Source: Sphingomonas koreensis (GTDB lineage Bacteria; Pseudomonadota; Alphaproteobacteria; Sphingomonadales; Sphingomonadaceae). From it: a stretch of DNA of 64,000 nucleotides. The notes under the pieces are model-generated. The model ran no database searches. It saw only the letters and a list, made by a program, of their open reading frames with translations, and was not told the DNA's origin. Where the stretch lies: positions 744,001-808,000 of the forward strand of contig NZ_PGEN01000001.1 of NCBI RefSeq assembly GCF_002797435.1, read 5' to 3'. Below, one piece after another: positions 18,290 through 26,757 of the stretch (its first letter is position 1; each line of letters begins with the position of its first letter). The position numbers were made by a program, and so were the translations under genes.

Positions 18290-20239
18290 TTAGAGTCGTG
18301 CAAGAATCTGGGGTGTGATCGCGGCAGCGGTCAGCCCGAAATGGTCGTAGAGCTTGGGCCCGGGGCCCGACGCGCCGAAGCGGTCGATGCCGAAGCGCAG
18401 CCCGTGGATGCCGGTATAGCGTTCCCAGCCGATCGTCGTGCCCGCCTCGATCGAGACGCGCAGCACGCCTTCGGGCAGCAGATCGGCATGATAGGCCGCG
18501 TCCTGCGCGTCGAAACGCGACCAGCAGGGCAGCGAGACGACGTCGGCGCCGATCCCCTGCCCTTCCAGCTCGGCGCGAACCGCGACTGCGATCTCGACTT
18601 CCGAACCCGTGGCGATCAGCACCACCTTGCGCTCGGCCTGCGCGGCCTGGAGGCGGTAGCCGCCGTTCGCTGCGCCGCCCGAGCTGAGCTGGGGCAGATT
18701 CTGGCGCGACAGGGCGAGCAGCGAGGGGCCGTCCTTGCGCGCGACCGCGGCGCCCCACGCCTCGGCGGTCTCGACCACGTCGCACGGGCGCCACACCTCG
18801 AGGTTCGGGATCAGGCGCAGCGACATGACATGCTCGACCGGCTGATGAGTCGGACCGTCTTCGCCAAGCCCGATCGAATCGTGCGTCATCACATAGACGA
18901 CGCGGGCGTTCTGCAGCGCCGACAGGCGGATCGCCGGGCGGGCATAGTCGGAAAAGACCAGGAAGGTGCCGCCATAGGGCAGCACGCCGCCGTGCAGCGC
19001 CATCCCGTTCATCGCCGCAGCCATGCCGAACTCGCGAATGCCATAGCGGACATAGCGGCCCGCGCGGTTCTGCGCGGTGAAATCCTGCAGTCCCTTGGTC
19101 AGGGTGTTGTTCGACGGGGTGAGGTCGGCCGAGCCGCCGATCGTCTCGGGCAGTGCGGCGTTGATCACGTCGAGCGCCATCTGGCTGGCGGTGCGCGTCG
19201 CGACCTTCTTGGGGTCGGCCAACAGGCTTTCGATATAGGCGTCGAGCGCGAAGCCATTGGGCAGGTCGCCCGCCATCCGCCGCGTGAACTCGTGGCGATC
19301 AGAATGACTTGCGAGGCGATCCTGCCACGCAGCATGAGGCTCCGCCCCGCGCTTGCCCGCGGCGAGCCAGGCGGCGCGGATCTCATCCGGCACGACGAAG
19401 GGCGGATAGTCCCAGCCCAGTTCGACACGCGCGGCGGCGACTTCCTCGGCGCCAAGCGCCGCGCCGTGGGTGGCCGAAGTGCCCTGCTTGTTGGGGGCGC
19501 CCTTGCCGATGATCGTCTTGCAGCGGACGAGCGACGGGCGGCCATCGGCCAGCGCGGCATCGAACGCCGCCTTGATGCTCGCCGGATCGTGCCCGTCGCA
19601 CTCGACGACGTGCCAGCCGGTCGCGGCATAGCGCGCGGGGATATCCTCGTTCGACGACAGTTCCACCGCGCCATCGATCGTGATCTTGTTGTCGTCCCAC
19701 AGCACGATCAGGCGGCCGAGCTTGAGATGCCCGGCAAGACCGATCGCCTCGTGGTTGATGCCTTCCATCAGGCAGCCATCGCCCGCGACAACCCAGGTAC
19801 GGTGGTCGACAAGATCGTCGCCGAACCCGGCGTTGAGGTGCCGCTCCGCGATAGCCATGCCTACCGCCATGGCAAGGCCCTGGCCCAGCGGACCGGTGGT
19901 GCACTCGACGCCGGGAAGCTCGAAATTCTCGGGGTGACCGGCGCACGGGCTGCCGACCTGGCGGAAGTTCGCAATATCCTCGATCGTCGGCTGGGCGTAG
20001 CCGGCGAGGTTGAGCAGCGCGTAGATCAGCATCGAGCCATGGCCCGCCGACAGCACGAAACGGTCGCGATCGGCCCATTTGGGATCGGTGGGATCGTATT
20101 TCAGATAGTCGCTGAACAACACGGTGGCGACATCGGCCATGCCCATCGGCATGCCCGGATGGCCGGAATTTGCTGCCTCGATGGCATCCATCGCGAGCGC
20201 GCGGATGGCGTTGGCGCGATCACTGAACGAAACGGTCAC
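18290..20239 (-). CDS. tkt: Transketolase
   Basis: A 649-residue thiamine-diphosphate enzyme of the pentose phosphate pathway. The N-terminal PP domain shows ANSGHPGMPMGMADV, GHGSMLIYALLNLAGY and the TPP motif GDGCLMEGINHEA through DDNKITIDG. The Pyr domain has RYGIREFGMAAAMNG and DSIGLGEDGPTHQPVEH. The start is the GTG at 20239: it lies 6 bases after AGGGGA, and the family begins here (FSDRANAIRALAMDAI). It is the first gene of the tkt-gap-pgk-fda group. Confidence 0.95.
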   Translation of the reverse strand: MTVSFSDRANAIRALAMDAIEAANSGHPGMPMGMADVATVLFSDYLKYDPTDPKWADRDRFVLSAGHGSMLIYALLNLAGYAQPTIEDIANFRQVGSPCAGHPENFELPGVECTTGPLGQGLAMAVGMAIAERHLNAGFGDDLVDHRTWVVAGDGCLMEGINHEAIGLAGHLKLGRLIVLWDDNKITIDGAVELSSNEDIPARYAATGWHVVECDGHDPASIKAAFDAALADGRPSLVRCKTIIGKGAPNKQGTSATHGAALGAEEVAAARVELGWDYPPFVVPDEIRAAWLAAGKRGAEPHAAWQDRLASHSDRHEFTRRMAGDLPNGFALDAYIESLLADPKKVATRTASQMALDVINAALPETIGGSADLTPSNNTLTKGLQDFTAQNRAGRYVRYGIREFGMAAAMNGMALHGGVLPYGGTFLVFSDYARPAIRLSALQNARVVYVMTHDSIGLGEDGPTHQPVEHVMSLRLIPNLEVWRPCDVVETAEAWGAAVARKDGPSLLALSRQNLPQLSSGGAANGGYRLQAAQAERKVVLIATGSEVEIAVAVRAELEGQGIGADVVSLPCWSRFDAQDAAYHADLLPEGVLRVSIEAGTTIGWERYTGIHGLRFGIDRFGASGPGPKLYDHFGLTAAAITPQILARL

Positions 20240-20338
20240 GGCGAGTCCCCTGATGCCGGGCCCGCATCCCGCCTGACCCGGCGAATCGAATGTGGCGTGC
20301 CAATGGGGCGAGCGGGCGCGGAGGTCAACACCGAGGGG

Positions 20339-20367
20339 TTGCAGGTGGCCTAAAGCGACCCTATCCA
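20339..20367 (+). promoter_or_regulatory. Candidate sigma-70-type promoter for the zapA unit
   Basis: TTGCAG (20339-20344), a 17-bp spacer and TATCCA (20362-20367) lie just before the ATG at 20374. If used, transcription would begin about at the start codon, giving a leaderless message. No Shine-Dalgarno sequence precedes that ATG, which is consistent with this. Confidence 0.4.
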
Positions 20368-20373
20368 CCCATT

Positions 20374-20559
20374 ATGGCGGAGGCGGCATCCCCGGCGCTC
20401 GGGAGGATCGAGCGCGCACTCGTTCGGATCGAGGCTGCGGCGGCTAAGCGCGCGTTCGACGCGGACGCGCTTCAGCGCCGTCACACGATTCTGCGCGAGA
20501 AGATCGAGGACGCGATCGAAGCGCTCGACGCGCTGATCGAGAAGCAGGCGGCCGAATAG
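20374..20559 (+). CDS. Small coiled-coil protein upstream of zapA (61 aa)
   Basis: A 61-residue protein made almost entirely of helix (IERALVRIEAAAAKRAF, then LREKIEDAIEALDALIEKQAAE), with a heptad-like spacing of hydrophobic residues suggesting a coiled coil. Its TAG overlaps the zapA GTG by one base, so the two are co-translated. The position next to zapA suggests a division-related helper, but there is no direct evidence. Confidence 0.7.
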   Translation: MAEAASPALGRIERALVRIEAAAAKRAFDADALQRRHTILREKIEDAIEALDALIEKQAAE

Positions 20560-20852
20560 TGGGCCAGATCACCCTTACCGTTGCCGGCCGCAGTCACACC
20601 ATCGCCTGCCGCGATGGCGAAGAGGTGCATCTGGAGCGGCTGGAGCGGATGCTCAACAAACATGCCGAGACCGCACTCGCCGCCTCGGGCGGCATGTCGG
20701 GCGAACGTACGATGCTGTTCATCGCGCTGATCCTCGCCGATCTGCTCGACGAGGCCGAACGCAATCCGCCGGGCGGCGTATCCCCGGTGCTGCTCGACAC
20801 GCTCGCCGCGCGCCTCGAATCGGTTGCGGCGGCACTTGAGGATCGCGGCTAG
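20559..20852 (+). CDS. zapA: Cell division protein ZapA
   Basis: ZapA binds and bundles FtsZ at the division ring. The 97-residue protein has the N-terminal ZapA globular domain (ITLTVAGRSHTIACRDGEEVHLERLERMLN) and a C-terminal helix (MLFIALILADLLDEAERNP, then LDTLAARLESVAAAL) that forms the coiled coil. The start is GTG at 20559. The order zapA, 6S RNA, cyclo-ligase is the one conserved widely in proteobacteria. Confidence 0.88.
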   Translation: MGQITLTVAGRSHTIACRDGEEVHLERLERMLNKHAETALAASGGMSGERTMLFIALILADLLDEAERNPPGGVSPVLLDTLAARLESVAAALEDRG

Positions 20853-20861
20853 ATTCCCTAC

Positions 20862-21036
20862 ATCGGCGCGTGGCGGGTTCTGCCCGGTACGAGCTTACGA
20901 TCATCCCTGAGGCTATTCATCATCCAAGGGGGCTGTCCCTGCCCAGGTCCAGGCCTGAAGCATATGGTCCCCACCTGACGTTTTGGGCGTCAGTGGATAT
21001 CACAGCCAACGGCCCATGGTGGTCCCGCCACACGAG
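20862..21036 (+). ncRNA. ssrS: 6S RNA
   Basis: The interval between zapA and the 5-formyl-THF cyclo-ligase gene is the standard 6S RNA locus. Its ends pair: GTGGCGGG (20870-20877) with CCCGCCAC (21024-21031), extended by one mismatch to about 21034. The interior shows the long irregular stem of 6S RNA, with CCTGAGGC in the 5' half and GGCCTGAAGC, CACCTGACG and GGGCGTCAG in the 3' half. 6S RNA mimics an open promoter and sequesters RNA polymerase in stationary phase. The exact ends are estimated. Confidence 0.85.
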
Positions 21037-21060
21037 TTTTGACGCATTCGGACTTCCGCG

Positions 21061-21612
21061 ATGGATGATAAACCCACCCTTCGCGCCCGGATGCGCGCGC
21101 TGCGCGACGAATTCGCGATGACCATCGGCGGGGTGATCGTGCCGTCCCCCGCCCTTCTTGCCCGCTTCGCACCGGGTGCCACCCTTTCCAGCTATGTCCC
21201 GATCGGCAGCGAGGCCGATCCCAGCGCGATCGCGTTTGCCGCGCGCGAACGCGGCTGCGCGATCGTGCTTCCTCATGTCACCAGTCGCGAATCGCCGGTG
21301 CGCTTCTTCGAATGGCATCCGGATCAGCCGCTGATCGACGGTCCGCTCGGCCTGCGCCAACCCTCGACCGACGCGCCCGAGGTCGATCCCGACATCGTGC
21401 TGGCCCCGCTGCTTGCGTTCGATGCGGCGCTCAACCGACTGGGACAAGGCGCGGGCCACTACGACCGCGTATTCGAACGCCTGCCCGGTGCATGGCGGAT
21501 TGGGATCGCCTGGTCGGTGCAGCAGGTCGCGGCGCTCGCGACCGACCCGTGGGACATGCCGCTCCACGGCGTCGTCACCGAGGCGGCGGCGTTCGGAGAG
21601 GCCGCAGCGTGA
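21061..21612 (+). CDS. 5-formyltetrahydrofolate cyclo-ligase
   Basis: A 183-residue enzyme (YgfA/Fau family) that converts 5-formyl-THF to 5,10-methenyl-THF using ATP. The N-terminus starts KPTLRARMRALRDEF, and the ATP-binding block VLAPLLAFDAALNRLGQGAGHYDR (residues about 113-136) contains the family signature. Its place directly after 6S RNA is classic. The stop overlaps the next gene (GTGA). Confidence 0.93.
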   Translation: MDDKPTLRARMRALRDEFAMTIGGVIVPSPALLARFAPGATLSSYVPIGSEADPSAIAFAARERGCAIVLPHVTSRESPVRFFEWHPDQPLIDGPLGLRQPSTDAPEVDPDIVLAPLLAFDAALNRLGQGAGHYDRVFERLPGAWRIGIAWSVQQVAALATDPWDMPLHGVVTEAAAFGEAAA

Positions 21613-21839
21613 CCCCCCATACCCCCTCTTGGCGCAAACCCGTTGGCGCCTTTGCGATCGTCGCGCTGATCCTGGTCTGGTGCGTCGGCGTCGCCAGCCT
21701 TTCCGCTAGCGTCGGCCAGTGGCCGGTGCTCGTCCAGCTTGTCTTTTACGTCTTTACAGGGATCGTCTGGATCCTGCCGCTCAAGCCGCTGCTCCGCTGG
21801 ATGGAGACCGGCCGCTGGCGTTTGCCCAAGGCCGACTAG
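21609..21839 (+). CDS. DUF2842 family membrane protein
   Basis: A 76-residue protein from GTG 21609, with two membrane spans (about residues 13-31 and 37-56) and the PSWRKPVGAF start and WILPLKPLLRWME segment typical of DUF2842. This family is common in alphaproteobacteria and has no known function. It is coupled to the cyclo-ligase gene through a GTGA overlap and converges with the PRC-barrel gene, overlapping it by four bases. Confidence 0.8.
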   Translation: MTPHTPSWRKPVGAFAIVALILVWCVGVASLSASVGQWPVLVQLVFYVFTGIVWILPLKPLLRWMETGRWRLPKAD

Positions 21840-22198
21840 ATGTAGGGGAAGCCGTAATAGGTATAGACCTGCTCCTGATAGGCGCGGTCGTATTTCGGCT
21901 CCTCGCCCTCTGCATCATAGCCCGGCGCGCCCTCGACCTGCTCCTTGGTCAGATCAACGACATAGCCGCCTTTCTCCGGATCGAAGTCGAGCGCCTTCCA
22001 TGGCAGCGGATAGTGGCGGTGCCCAATCCCGAACAGGCCGCCGAACGACATCACCGCATACTGGGCGTGTCCCGAGACCTTATCGACCATGAAGCGTTCG
22101 ACCCGGCCGAGCCGTTCGCCGGCGCGGTTGAACACCGCAGTTCCCTCCACACGATCCGATGCGATCATCGGATGCGCGGTTTCGATCGTATCGCTCAT
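21836..22198 (-). CDS. PRC-barrel domain protein
   Basis: A 120-residue protein. Residues about 12-75 form a PRC-barrel (EGTAVFNRAGERLGRVERFMVDKVSGHAQYAVMSFGGLFGIGHRHYPLPW), followed by an acidic, Tyr-rich tail. Such proteins are soluble beta-barrel modules often seen in stress or photosynthetic settings. ATG 22198 is chosen because the ten codons before it do not fit the family. Function unknown. Confidence 0.85.
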   Translation of the reverse strand: MSDTIETAHPMIASDRVEGTAVFNRAGERLGRVERFMVDKVSGHAQYAVMSFGGLFGIGHRHYPLPWKALDFDPEKGGYVVDLTKEQVEGAPGYDAEGEEPKYDRAYQEQVYTYYGFPYI

Positions 22199-22244
22199 CG
22201 CAACTCTCCTTACCGGAGCAGAACGCATGAGCGGCCGGATAGTG

Positions 22245-23048
22245 TCAGCGCCCGAGCGCTGCCCGGGTTGCCGCGTCGGCAGGATAGAAGGCCTCGATCG
22301 CCAGTTCGGCGAGCGTCACATTCTGCGGCGTGCCGAAGACGGTGGTGGTTGAGATGAAGGAGAGTTCGCCCTGATCGGTGCGCAACCTGAGCGGGACCAC
22401 GGGGCTGGCGGCCACCACCGGCGGCTGGCGGCGCTGTTCGAGCGAGGGCATCGCTTCCAGCTCGGCCAGCACGGCTTCGATCGTCGCATCGCCCGTCGCC
22501 TTCGCCTCGTGCCGCAGCCGCGCGAGGATATGCGCGCGCCACTCGCCATAATTGACGATGCGCGGGCCCAGTCCCTCGCGATGCAGGCTGAGCTTGAGCA
22601 CGTTGCACGGCCGCGCGAGCAGCCAGGGCGCGACCCCGGCGAGCAGCGGCCCCAGCGCATCGTTATGCGCGACGAGGTTCCACGCGCGATCCACGACCAG
22701 CGCCGGGAACGGCTCATGCCCCTTGAGGATCAGCATCATCGCCTCGCGGACATCGGCCATCGCGTCATCCTCCAGCGCATGTTCGGCGAAATGCGGGGCA
22801 TGACCGGCGCCGAGCAGCAGCCGGTTGCGCTCGCGCAGCGGCAGTTCGAGGCTTTCGGCGAGCAGCAGCACCATGTCGCGCCCCGGCCGCGAGCGTCCGC
22901 TTTCGACGAAGCTCAGATGCCGCTGCGAGATGCCCGCCTCCATCGCGAGGTCGAGCTGGCTGAGGCGCCGTCGCGCGCGCCAGTGGCGAAGCTGCTCGCC
23001 GACCGGCTGGATGGATTGCTGGGCGGCGTGCTGGATGACGTGCTGCAT
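22245..23048 (-). CDS. XRE-family transcriptional regulator with MmyB-like ligand domain
   Basis: A 267-residue regulator. Residues about 17-71 are a helix-turn-helix of the Cro/CI type (LRHWRARRRLSQLDLAMEAGISQRHLSFVESGRS). The rest is an MmyB-like PAS-type domain (PFPALVVDRAWNLVAHNDAL and later LRTDQGELSFISTTTVFGTPQNVTL), which binds fatty acids or other small ligands in studied members. It is divergent from the M1 peptidase gene, so that gene is a possible target. Confidence 0.87.
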   Translation of the reverse strand: MQHVIQHAAQQSIQPVGEQLRHWRARRRLSQLDLAMEAGISQRHLSFVESGRSRPGRDMVLLLAESLELPLRERNRLLLGAGHAPHFAEHALEDDAMADVREAMMLILKGHEPFPALVVDRAWNLVAHNDALGPLLAGVAPWLLARPCNVLKLSLHREGLGPRIVNYGEWRAHILARLRHEAKATGDATIEAVLAELEAMPSLEQRRQPPVVAASPVVPLRLRTDQGELSFISTTTVFGTPQNVTLAELAIEAFYPADAATRAALGR

Positions 23049-23131
23049 GAGCGCGAGCCTATCGCCACCATCCCCGACACGCCAGTCTGGACGGTTGCGA
23101 TCGATACCAACCCGGCCTAGCAACACCGTCC

Positions 23132-24982
23132 ATGCGTAACCTTGCTCTCGCAGCCCTGCTGCTCGCCACCGCCGCCTCCCCCGCCCTTGCGCAGAAGGTC
23201 GCGCCGATCCTGACGACGCCGGAGGCAAGGGACGTCCTGACCAACGCCAGGCCCGCCGAGGCGCGGGTGACGCATGTCGACCTCGACCTCGACGTCGATT
23301 TCGACAGCAGGACGATCGGCGGCACCGCGACCCTCAATGTGCTGGCGGCAAAGGGTGCGAAGGAGATCGTGCTTGATGCGGTCGATCTGAAGATCGCGGC
23401 GATCACCGATGAAAAGGGCAACAAGCTGCCCCATGCGATCGGTCCGAACGGCAGTGCGCTGACCATTCAGCTCAACGGCGCGAAGAAGATCCGGATCGAC
23501 TATCGCTCCGGCCCCAACGCCAGCGCGCTGCAATGGCTTACCCCCGAACAGACGCTGGGCAAGGCCAAGCCTTTCCTCTTCAGCCAGGGACAGGCGATCA
23601 ACAACCGCAGCTGGATCCCGACCCAGGACAGCCCGGGCATCCGCCAGACCTGGCGCGCGACGGTGCGCGTACCCGAAGGGCTGATCGCGGTGATGAGCGC
23701 GCGTGCCGAAACCCCGGCGGGGATCCCGGTGGCAGGCGGCAAGCGCGCCTTCCGCTTCGTGATGGACAACCCGGTCCCGCCCTATCTGATCGCGATCGCG
23801 GCGGGCGACCTCAAGTTCAAGCCGATCGGCCCGCGATCGGGCGTGTGGTCGGAGCCGGGGATGCTCGATGCCGCGGTCGCCGAATTCGGCGATGTCGAGA
23901 AGATGATAGACGCCGCGCAGGCGCTCTACGGCCCCTATCGCTGGGGCCGCTACGACATGCTCGTCCTGCCGCCCTCCTTCCCCTACGGGGGCATGGAGAA
24001 CCCCAATCTCACCTTCCTCACCCCGACGCTGCTGACCGGCGACCGGTCGAACACCGATGTCGTCGCGCACGAGCTGGCGCACAGCTGGTCGGGCAACCTC
24101 GTCACCAACGCGACCTGGGCCGACGGCTGGCTGAACGAGGGGTTCACCACCTATTTCGAGAACCGGATCATGGAGTCGCTCTACGGCAAGGAGCGCGCGG
24201 CGATCTATTCCGACCTCGATTATGCCGGCATGGTCCGCGACGTGAAGAATGCCGGCGGCGAGACCGCCAAGAGCACGCGGCTGCACGGCGATCCGGGCGA
24301 CGGCGCCGGGCAGCTCGACTACCTCAAGGGCAGCGCCTTCCTCCGCACGATCGAGTACACCGTCGGCCGCGCGAAGTGGGACGTGTATCTCAAGGGTTAT
24401 TTCGATCGTTACGCCTTCCAGCCGCAGACCAGCGCCGGGTTTCTTGCGGACCTGCGCAAGCAGCTGATCAAGGGCGACAAGGCGCTGGAGGCGAAGCTCC
24501 AGCTCGACCGCTGGGTGTTCGAGCCGGGCATCCCGTCCAATGCCGTGCATGTGAAATCGGCGACGCTGGCTCAGGTCGACGCGATGCTCGCGGCGTTCAA
24601 CGCCGGCGGCCCGGCCAGCGCGATCAAGACCGAAGGCTGGCAGACCCAGCAATGGAAGCGGCTGCTCGACGGCCTGCCGCGCCAGCAAAGTGCCGCGCGG
24701 CTCAGGGAGCTGGACGACGCGCTGGGCCTTACCAGATCGACCAACGCGTACATCCAGTCGGCTTGGTTCGACCTCGCCATCGCCAACCGGTACGATCCGA
24801 TCGTTCCGGCGCTGGAGGAGTATCTGACGCGCGTCGGCCGCAATTTGCTGGTGACGCCGCTCTATCGCGGGCTCAAGGCGCAGGGCGACTGGGGGATGCC
24901 GATCGCGCAGCGCATCTTCGACAAGGCGAAGCCCGGATACCATCCGGTGACGGTCGTCGCGGTGACGCGGATCCTGGGCTGA
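23132..24982 (+). CDS. Secreted M1 family metallopeptidase (leukotriene A4 hydrolase-like)
   Basis: A 616-residue zinc aminopeptidase. A signal peptide (residues 1-20) is followed by the N-terminal beta domain, the exopeptidase motif GGMENPN (residues 286-292) and the zinc site HELAH (313-317) with Glu336 in NEGF, exactly the HExxH-x18-E arrangement. A C-terminal ARM-like helical domain follows. It is probably periplasmic. It converges with the AidB-like gene, leaving a 6-bp gap and no visible terminator. Confidence 0.93.
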   Translation: MRNLALAALLLATAASPALAQKVAPILTTPEARDVLTNARPAEARVTHVDLDLDVDFDSRTIGGTATLNVLAAKGAKEIVLDAVDLKIAAITDEKGNKLPHAIGPNGSALTIQLNGAKKIRIDYRSGPNASALQWLTPEQTLGKAKPFLFSQGQAINNRSWIPTQDSPGIRQTWRATVRVPEGLIAVMSARAETPAGIPVAGGKRAFRFVMDNPVPPYLIAIAAGDLKFKPIGPRSGVWSEPGMLDAAVAEFGDVEKMIDAAQALYGPYRWGRYDMLVLPPSFPYGGMENPNLTFLTPTLLTGDRSNTDVVAHELAHSWSGNLVTNATWADGWLNEGFTTYFENRIMESLYGKERAAIYSDLDYAGMVRDVKNAGGETAKSTRLHGDPGDGAGQLDYLKGSAFLRTIEYTVGRAKWDVYLKGYFDRYAFQPQTSAGFLADLRKQLIKGDKALEAKLQLDRWVFEPGIPSNAVHVKSATLAQVDAMLAAFNAGGPASAIKTEGWQTQQWKRLLDGLPRQQSAARLRELDDALGLTRSTNAYIQSAWFDLAIANRYDPIVPALEEYLTRVGRNLLVTPLYRGLKAQGDWGMPIAQRIFDKAKPGYHPVTVVAVTRILG

Positions 24983-24988
24983 AGCTGA

Positions 24989-26611
24989 TCAGGCCACCGG
25001 CATCGCGCGCTCGATCAGGGCGCGCGTGTCGACGACGGCGTCGAAGGCGCCATAGGCGCTGCCGCGCGGGCTGAGCCGCAGCCGGCAGAACGCGTCTGCC
25101 CCCGGGCTGTCCCAGCCGAGCAGGACCGCCGCCTGCGCCGCGAGCGCGAGTTGCTCGACGCAGAGCCGGGCATTGCCCTCATGCGCCGATTTGAGGTCGA
25201 TCACGCCGATCCACGCGTCATAGGCGGCGTCGCGCCCGCGCTGCGCCGCGAGGAAACCGTTGAGCGCTTCGACGCCCCCGGGCTCGCGGCCGATCGCGCG
25301 GAGCAGGTCGAGCGCGATGACATTGCCCGACCCTTCCCAGATCGCGTTGAGCGGCGACTGGCGAAACAGCCGCGGCATCGGCCCCGCCTCGATATAGCCG
25401 CCGCCGCCATGGCACTCCATCGCCTCATAGACGAGGCCTGGCGCACGCTTGCACACCCAGTATTTGGCGATCGGGGTGAGCAGCCGCGCGACCGGATCGG
25501 CTTCGTCGAACGCCTGTGCCAGCCGCAGTCCGAGCACGGTCGCCGCCTCGCTCTCAACCGCGAGGTCGGCGAGCACCGCCGCCATGGCGGGCTGGTCGAT
25601 CAAGCGGCGCTGGAAGGCCGAGCGATGTGCGGTGTGCCACAGCGCCTGGGCGAGCGCCCCGCGCATCTGCTGCGCCGATCCGATCACGCAATCGAGCCGC
25701 GTATGCTGCACCATCTGGATGATCGTCGCGACGCCGCGACCCTCCTCGCCCAGCCGCTGCGCGAGCGCGCCGTGATATTCGATCTCGGACGAGGCATTGG
25801 AGCGATCGCCCAGCTTGTCCTTGAGCCGCATCACCCGAAAGCCCGCATTGCGTGTTCCATCGGGGAGCCAGCGCGGGACGAGGAAGCAGGTCAATCCGCC
25901 CTGCGCATAGGCGAGCGTCAGGAATGCGTCGCACATCGGCGCCGAACAGAACCATTTGTGCCCGGTGAGGCTGTACCAGCCCGCCTCGCCCGCCGGTTCG
26001 GCGCGGGTGGTATTGGCGCGGACGTCCGACCCGCCCTGCTTCTCGGTCATCGCCATGCCGATCGTCACCCCGGCCTTCTCGGCGGCGGGGCGCGAGGCGG
26101 GATCGTACAGGCCGGCCGTGATCCGCGGTACCCATTCGCCGGCAACGCCCTCATCGGCACGCAATGCCGGGACCGCGGCATAGGTCATCGTCATCGGGCA
26201 GCTCGTTCCCGAATCCGCCTGTCCGGTCAGGAACAGGATCGCGGCATGCGCGACATGGCCGGCCGGCGTGCCATCCCACGCCACCGAAGCCAGCCCGCTG
26301 TCCAGCCCCAACCGCATCAGTTGGTGATAGGCGGGATGAAAGCGCACCTCGTCGATCCGCTGACCAAAGCGGTCGTAGCTCTCCAGCACCGGGATGTTGC
26401 GATTGGCCTCGACGCCCCAGTCGATCACCTCGGCCGAGCCGCAGCGCGCGCCGAGGGATGTGAGCCGTTCGCGATGCCGCGCGCCGCCCGCCCGCGCCAC
26501 GGCGTCGGCCAGCGCGCGGTCGCCGGTGAACAGGTTCACCTCCTCGAACGGGGGCGGCTGGTTCAGCACCTCATGCGTGTCGAGCTGGACGATCGGGCGG
26601 ATGCTGGACAT
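24989..26611 (-). CDS. AidB-like acyl-CoA dehydrogenase
   Basis: A 540-residue flavoprotein of the acyl-CoA dehydrogenase superfamily. The N-terminal segment THEVLNQPPPFEEVNLF, the FAD region around AMTEKQGGSDVRANTTRA and the block GYIEAGPMPRLFRQSPLNAIWEGSGNVIALDLLRA are those of the AidB branch, which in E. coli belongs to the alkylation response and binds DNA. No ada or alkB gene is seen nearby. The name rests on family resemblance; the substrate is unknown. Confidence 0.88.
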   Translation of the reverse strand: MSSIRPIVQLDTHEVLNQPPPFEEVNLFTGDRALADAVARAGGARHRERLTSLGARCGSAEVIDWGVEANRNIPVLESYDRFGQRIDEVRFHPAYHQLMRLGLDSGLASVAWDGTPAGHVAHAAILFLTGQADSGTSCPMTMTYAAVPALRADEGVAGEWVPRITAGLYDPASRPAAEKAGVTIGMAMTEKQGGSDVRANTTRAEPAGEAGWYSLTGHKWFCSAPMCDAFLTLAYAQGGLTCFLVPRWLPDGTRNAGFRVMRLKDKLGDRSNASSEIEYHGALAQRLGEEGRGVATIIQMVQHTRLDCVIGSAQQMRGALAQALWHTAHRSAFQRRLIDQPAMAAVLADLAVESEAATVLGLRLAQAFDEADPVARLLTPIAKYWVCKRAPGLVYEAMECHGGGGYIEAGPMPRLFRQSPLNAIWEGSGNVIALDLLRAIGREPGGVEALNGFLAAQRGRDAAYDAWIGVIDLKSAHEGNARLCVEQLALAAQAAVLLGWDSPGADAFCRLRLSPRGSAYGAFDAVVDTRALIERAMPVA

Positions 26612-26628
26612 GGCTTCAATCCTTCAAG

Positions 26629-26706
26629 CCGTTCGTCCCGAGCGAAGTCGAGGGACATGCCGCACGCGCTGTTCATGGTGTCTCGACTTCGCTCGACACG
26701 AACGGG
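26629..26706. repeat. REP-like palindromic repeat pair
   Basis: Two oppositely oriented copies of a short unit lie in the 146-bp gap between the AidB-like gene and the DUF4403 gene: CCGTTCGTCCCGAGCGAAGT (26629-26648, extending to about 26660) and its near reverse complement ending CACGAACGG (about 26678-26706). Each unit contains GAGCGAAGTCGAG. This GTTCG...GAGCGAAGTCGA type is a dispersed intergenic repeat common in sphingomonads. Confidence 0.7.
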
Positions 26707-26757
26707 CCAGTTAATGCACGGCACTCCAAACAGAGCAACCGCTCTACAATCGACAGC

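Noticed and set aside
16997..20353. A very long plus-strand open frame (over 1100 codons) opposite gap, MOSC and tkt
   Set aside because: It is the antisense shadow of well-conserved genes, a common artefact of high GC at third codon positions. Its translation is Arg/Asp/Ala-rich without any domain.
24989..26611. Role of the AidB-like protein in an alkylation-damage operon
   Set aside because: No ada, alkA or alkB gene or Ada box was seen nearby, so only the family name is given.
26629..26706. Start of a CRISPR array
   Set aside because: The two repeat units are inverted relative to each other, there are only two, and there are no cas genes.
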